NCBI GenBank assembly: GCA_035650475.1 | Contig: DASRHP010000012.1 | Span: forward strand, 46,059 to 110,058 | DNA length: 64,000 nucleotides | Source of the DNA: Candidatus Binataceae bacterium | GTDB lineage: Bacteria > Desulfobacterota > Binatia > Binatales > Binataceae | Direction of reading: 5' to 3' | Shown: piece after piece, positions 61,764-64,000 of the stretch | Position numbering within the stretch: position 1 is the first letter of the stretch | Layout of the letters: each line of letters begins with the position of its first letter | Notes under the pieces: model-generated | What the model was told of the DNA's origin: nothing | What the model saw: only the letters and a program-made list of their open reading frames with translations | Database searches by the model: none | Made by a program: the position numbers and the translations under genes

Positions 61764-61829
61764 CTTCTCTCCTCCCATCTCGCAGGGCCACCTGAACCCT
61801 GCACAAAAGCCGCTGTCTTTTGGGGCGGA

Positions 61830-62063
61830 CTACGCCGCCTCGCGAGTCGTCGTGTGTTGCTCGTGCCGCACGCCCGCATCGCACCGCGAAGGAATCGCGC
61901 TTGGCCGCGCCACGGGGCATCTCACCGTGCGCACCGCGTCGCTTCGGAACGCATGCGCCGGCGGCAGTCCGAACATGCCCATCGGATCGACATGCTCAGG
62001 TGCGACCAACGAGGAAAGCATCGCGACGGCCGCTCCGATTACCGTCAGTCCCAGCGTCAGCAT
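61830..62063 (-). CDS. Small membrane protein 2 (77 aa)
   Basis: A 77-aa protein from ATG 62063, with GAGAGG 9 nt upstream; ATG 62072 is closer to the site and less likely. MLTLGLTVIGAAVAMLSSLV is the membrane helix, followed by a Pro/Arg-rich tail with HVDPMGMFGLPPAHAF and two Cys. The helix is similar in character to that of the next gene. Function unknown; the middle gene of the three-gene set. Confidence 0.55.
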   Translation of the reverse strand: MLTLGLTVIGAAVAMLSSLVAPEHVDPMGMFGLPPAHAFRSDAVRTVRCPVARPSAIPSRCDAGVRHEQHTTTREAA

Positions 62064-62112
62064 GGCAACCATCCTCTCTCGCGCTGTCTGACCCCTTGGC
62101 CGAACCGGCTCG

Positions 62113-62283
62113 CTACGCGACCTTCCTGAAAGCCGCCTCTTCCTCGTCGGCGTAGCGCGTGCCGCCGGGCGCCTTAGGGTAGGGAAGCACCGGCGCCGTA
62201 CGCCACACGTACCAGTCCACTACGGCCAGCGCGACCGTAACTGCGAAACCAAGCGCCAAGGTCATCAACGATGGAACGAACAT
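62113..62283 (-). CDS. Small membrane protein 1 (56 aa)
   Basis: A 56-aa protein from ATG 62283, with GGGAGG 8 nt upstream. FVPSLMTLALGFAVTVALAV is a membrane helix, followed by an aromatic boundary (VDWYVWRTAPVLPYP) and a charged tail ADEEEAAFRKVA. It is the first gene of a run of three small single-helix proteins, spaced 49 and 66 bp apart. Subunit of a membrane complex is a fair guess, with no partner in sight. Confidence 0.6.
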   Translation of the reverse strand: MFVPSLMTLALGFAVTVALAVVDWYVWRTAPVLPYPKAPGGTRYADEEEAAFRKVA

Positions 62284-62762
62284 CCCCTGATCCTCCCTGC
62301 TCCGAAGTCTCCTGCTCATCGGCTGCGGGCTTCGGGTAAAAGAATGGCAACAACATCGGACTAAGAACGCTCCACAAATGGATGCGTGAAACGCTAACGT
62401 TCGGCCCATCCTTTGAGCATCGACCGTGCCATCGCCGCCGCGTCACTACCGTCGACGGAAAACCCAAGGATTGCAGAGCCTTCTTCGGGTTCCCGTAGCA
62501 TCATGAAACCTGGGGCGGCTTTGCGCTCTTTGCGAAACGCGAATGAGTCGCGAATCGCCGAAATCCGCGAATGATAGTCTCAATCGCGCGATCGGCGGGT
62601 GCAGGGCGTGCTTCGCGGACGCACGCACGTCGCGTAGGGCGATGCGGCGACGGTCAGCCGACTGGACGCGTGGGTCGGTGCGAGTAATTCTTGAACCCCA
62701 TCAGCGTTCGCTGCGGCAACACGCGTGTGTATGGGCCGAGGGCGGGAGCGGCATCCGGGCCG
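62284..62762. other. Intergenic region upstream of the small-protein operon and recD2
   Basis: About 480 bp with no convincing gene; frames are short and lack ribosome-binding sites with conserved sequence. It must hold divergent promoters. A motif CGCGAAT occurs three times at about 62538-62572, twice followed by GA, as direct repeats; possibly a regulator site. I saw no clear -35/-10 pair. Confidence 0.4.
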
Positions 62763-64000
62763 GTGGCTGAAAGCGATCATCAAGACGAGCTTATTGAGGG
62801 CACCCTTGAGCAGGTGCTCTTCGTCAACGAGCAGAGCGGCTACGCGGTGGCCGTGCTCGAGCGCAGCGACGACGAGCTGCGCCGGCGCGTCAACGTGGTT
62901 GGCAACCTGGCTGGGCTCGACGTGGGCACCGGATTGCGCCTGCGCGGCCGCTTCGAACGCCATCCGAAGTATGGCGAGCAATTCCGGGTCGAAGACTACG
63001 ATACGATTCGCCCGGCCTCGGTCGCTGCGCTTGAGCGCTACCTCGCCGCTGAGATAAAGGGCGTCGGGCCCGCGCTCGCGCGCCGCATCGCCGAGCGCTT
63101 CGGCGACACGCTCCCGGCCGTGCTCGACGACGCCCCCGAGCGCCTGCGCGAGGTGCGCGGGTTGGGCGCGGTGGTGGCGGAGCGAATTGCGGCGGCGTGG
63201 CGCGACTCCTCGGGGCTGCGCGAGTTGGTTGTCTTCCTGCGCGGCAATGGCATCCCGGCCGCCCACGCGCGCCGCATCCACAAGCTCTACGGCCGCGACT
63301 CGCTTGAAATCGTGCGGCGCGACCCCTATGTGCTGGCGCGCACCGTGGCCGGGATCGGTTTTCGCACCGCTGACGCCGTGGCCGAAAAGCTCGGCATCCC
63401 GAAGAATTCGATCCAACGCGCGCGCGCGGCGATCGTCTTTTTGCTCGAGCGGATGGCCGACGAGGGGCACGTCTTTGCCCCCTTCGGCTACCTCGAACAT
63501 CAGTTCCGCGACGGCCTCGAGATGGACCCGGCGCTCGCCGCCGACGCGCTTGCCGACCTTGTCTCCGATGGCGAAGTCGCCTGCGAGGAAGTAGGCGGCG
63601 AAGGCGAGCGCGCGGTTTACCTGCGCCGTTTGTACGACGCCGAGGTCAACGTTGCACGCCTGCTGCGCCGGCTGACCCAGGGGCGCGCGATGGGCCGCCA
63701 GGTGGTCGAACGCGCGCTGGAGGCCGGCGTGCGCGGCGGCGGAATCGAGCTCTCGGCCGAGCAGCGCGCGGCGCTGCGCACGGCACTGATGAGCAAGGTT
63801 ACGGTGATAACCGGCGGCCCGGGCACCGGCAAGACGACCATTCTGCGCTCGCTGCTCGCGGCACTGGCACACGCCGGGGTCAAACCCACGCTGGCTGCGC
63901 CGACCGGGCGCGCAGCGCGCCGTTTGGCCGAGGCCTGCGGCCGTGAAGCCAAGACCATCCATCGCCTGCTCGAGTATTCGCCCGAGACCGGCGGCTTCAT
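62763..64000 (+). CDS. recD2: RecD2-type helicase (5' part, runs off the window)
   Basis: An open frame from GTG 62763 to the window end (412 codons, no stop). The N-terminus has an OB-like domain (EGTLEQVLFVNEQSGYAVAV), then tandem helix-hairpin-helix segments (KGVGPALARRIAERFGD and RGLGAVVAERIAAAW), GIGFRTADAVAEKLGI, and the Walker A motif GGPGTGKTT at about residue 351-359. Motif Ia follows with APTGRAARRLAEA. This is the RecD2 (YrrC) layout: a 5'-3' DNA helicase acting without RecBC. The helicase motifs II-VI lie outside the window. Confidence 0.88.
   Translation, partial: MAESDHQDELIEGTLEQVLFVNEQSGYAVAVLERSDDELRRRVNVVGNLAGLDVGTGLRLRGRFERHPKYGEQFRVEDYDTIRPASVAALERYLAAEIKGVGPALARRIAERFGDTLPAVLDDAPERLREVRGLGAVVAERIAAAWRDSSGLRELVVFLRGNGIPAAHARRIHKLYGRDSLEIVRRDPYVLARTVAGIGFRTADAVAEKLGIPKNSIQRARAAIVFLLERMADEGHVFAPFGYLEHQFRDGLEMDPALAADALADLVSDGEVACEEVGGEGERAVYLRRLYDAEVNVARLLRRLTQGRAMGRQVVERALEAGVRGGGIELSAEQRAALRTALMSKVTVITGGPGTGKTTILRSLLAALAHAGVKPTLAAPTGRAARRLAEACGREAKTIHRLLEYSPETGGF

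Noticed and set aside
62580..63962. 460-codon minus-strand frame
   Set aside because: Antisense to the RecD2 helicase, which has an unmistakable P-loop and HhH motifs.
1..64000. CRISPR arrays, insertion sequences, rRNA operons
   Set aside because: Looked for direct repeats with spacers, transposase motifs and rRNA cores; none seen. The short repeats near 62538-62572 are not an array.

Overview
This 64-kb window is very GC-rich and densely coded. It looks like a chromosomal segment of a Gram-negative soil or sediment bacterium: it carries a tripartite RND/TolC efflux operon, lipoproteins, a BolA/monothiol-glutaredoxin pair and a tRNA-Leu with an encoded CCA end. Recurrent Amidohydro_2 proteins, CaiB/BaiF CoA-transferases, thiolases, an SBP56 protein and an LLM-class flavoprotein resemble the gene content of uncultured lineages such as Binatota, Rokubacteria or deep-branching Desulfobacterota. 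That placement is inference; there is no rRNA in the window. I saw no transposase, phage gene, CRISPR array or rRNA.

Layout. (1) 27-8362: a PcaR/IclR-type regulator diverges from an aromatic-degradation operon: 3-oxoadipate CoA-transferase (catI, catJ), a 91-aa unknown, two paralogous long amidohydrolases, an intradiol dioxygenase and a beta-ketoadipyl-CoA thiolase. It ends in a decayed fragment of an LLM-class flavin oxidoreductase gene. A 34-bp imperfect palindrome lies in the divergent promoter. (2) 8363-16282: mostly single genes, namely a small membrane protein, acetamidase/formamidase, a methyltransferase, aldo/keto reductase, gluconokinase, an MFS carrier, an LLM flavoprotein with a strong terminator, and an ICMT-like methyltransferase. 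(3) 16478-21413: tRNA-Leu(CAA), then a four-gene operon of two alpha/beta-hydrolase-like proteins, an adenylation-domain ligase and an acyl carrier protein. This resembles the accessory set of exosortase-A/PEP-CTERM loci but has no exosortase. An SDR follows. (4) 21540-29248: two-component system plus TolC/adaptor/RND efflux operon. (5) 29339-36164: SBP56 (methanethiol-oxidase family) coupled to a membrane protein, an amidohydrolase, DoxX, BolA-GrxD, and a quinone-oxidoreductase-like gene overlapping a KirBac-like potassium channel. (6) 36203-43994: thiolase, CarAa-like Rieske oxygenase with its reductase, a FAD enzyme, an M20-like protein lacking metal ligands and a CaiB CoA-transferase. (7) 44047-53366: an unknown repeat-like protein, CYTH protein, CoA-type Nudix, ThiI, an anion/Na+ transporter, MBL-rhodanese, VOC protein, lipoprotein, glycosyltransferase and a second Nudix. 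(8) 53496-64000: CaiB, amidohydrolase, MetE-like protein, DUF72, two MFS carriers, three tiny membrane proteins and the 5' part of a RecD2-type helicase.

Together these suggest a heterotroph that opens aromatic rings through Rieske and intradiol oxygenases, funnels products through CoA thioesters (CoA-transferases, thiolases) to acetyl-CoA and succinyl-CoA, and exports toxic compounds. The most unusual parts are the exosortase-style operon whose two hydrolase-like proteins lack a serine nucleophile, the metal-site-less M20 homologue inside the Rieske cluster, the twin long amidohydrolases in the 3-oxoadipate operon, the LLM pseudogene, and the operon of three tiny membrane proteins.
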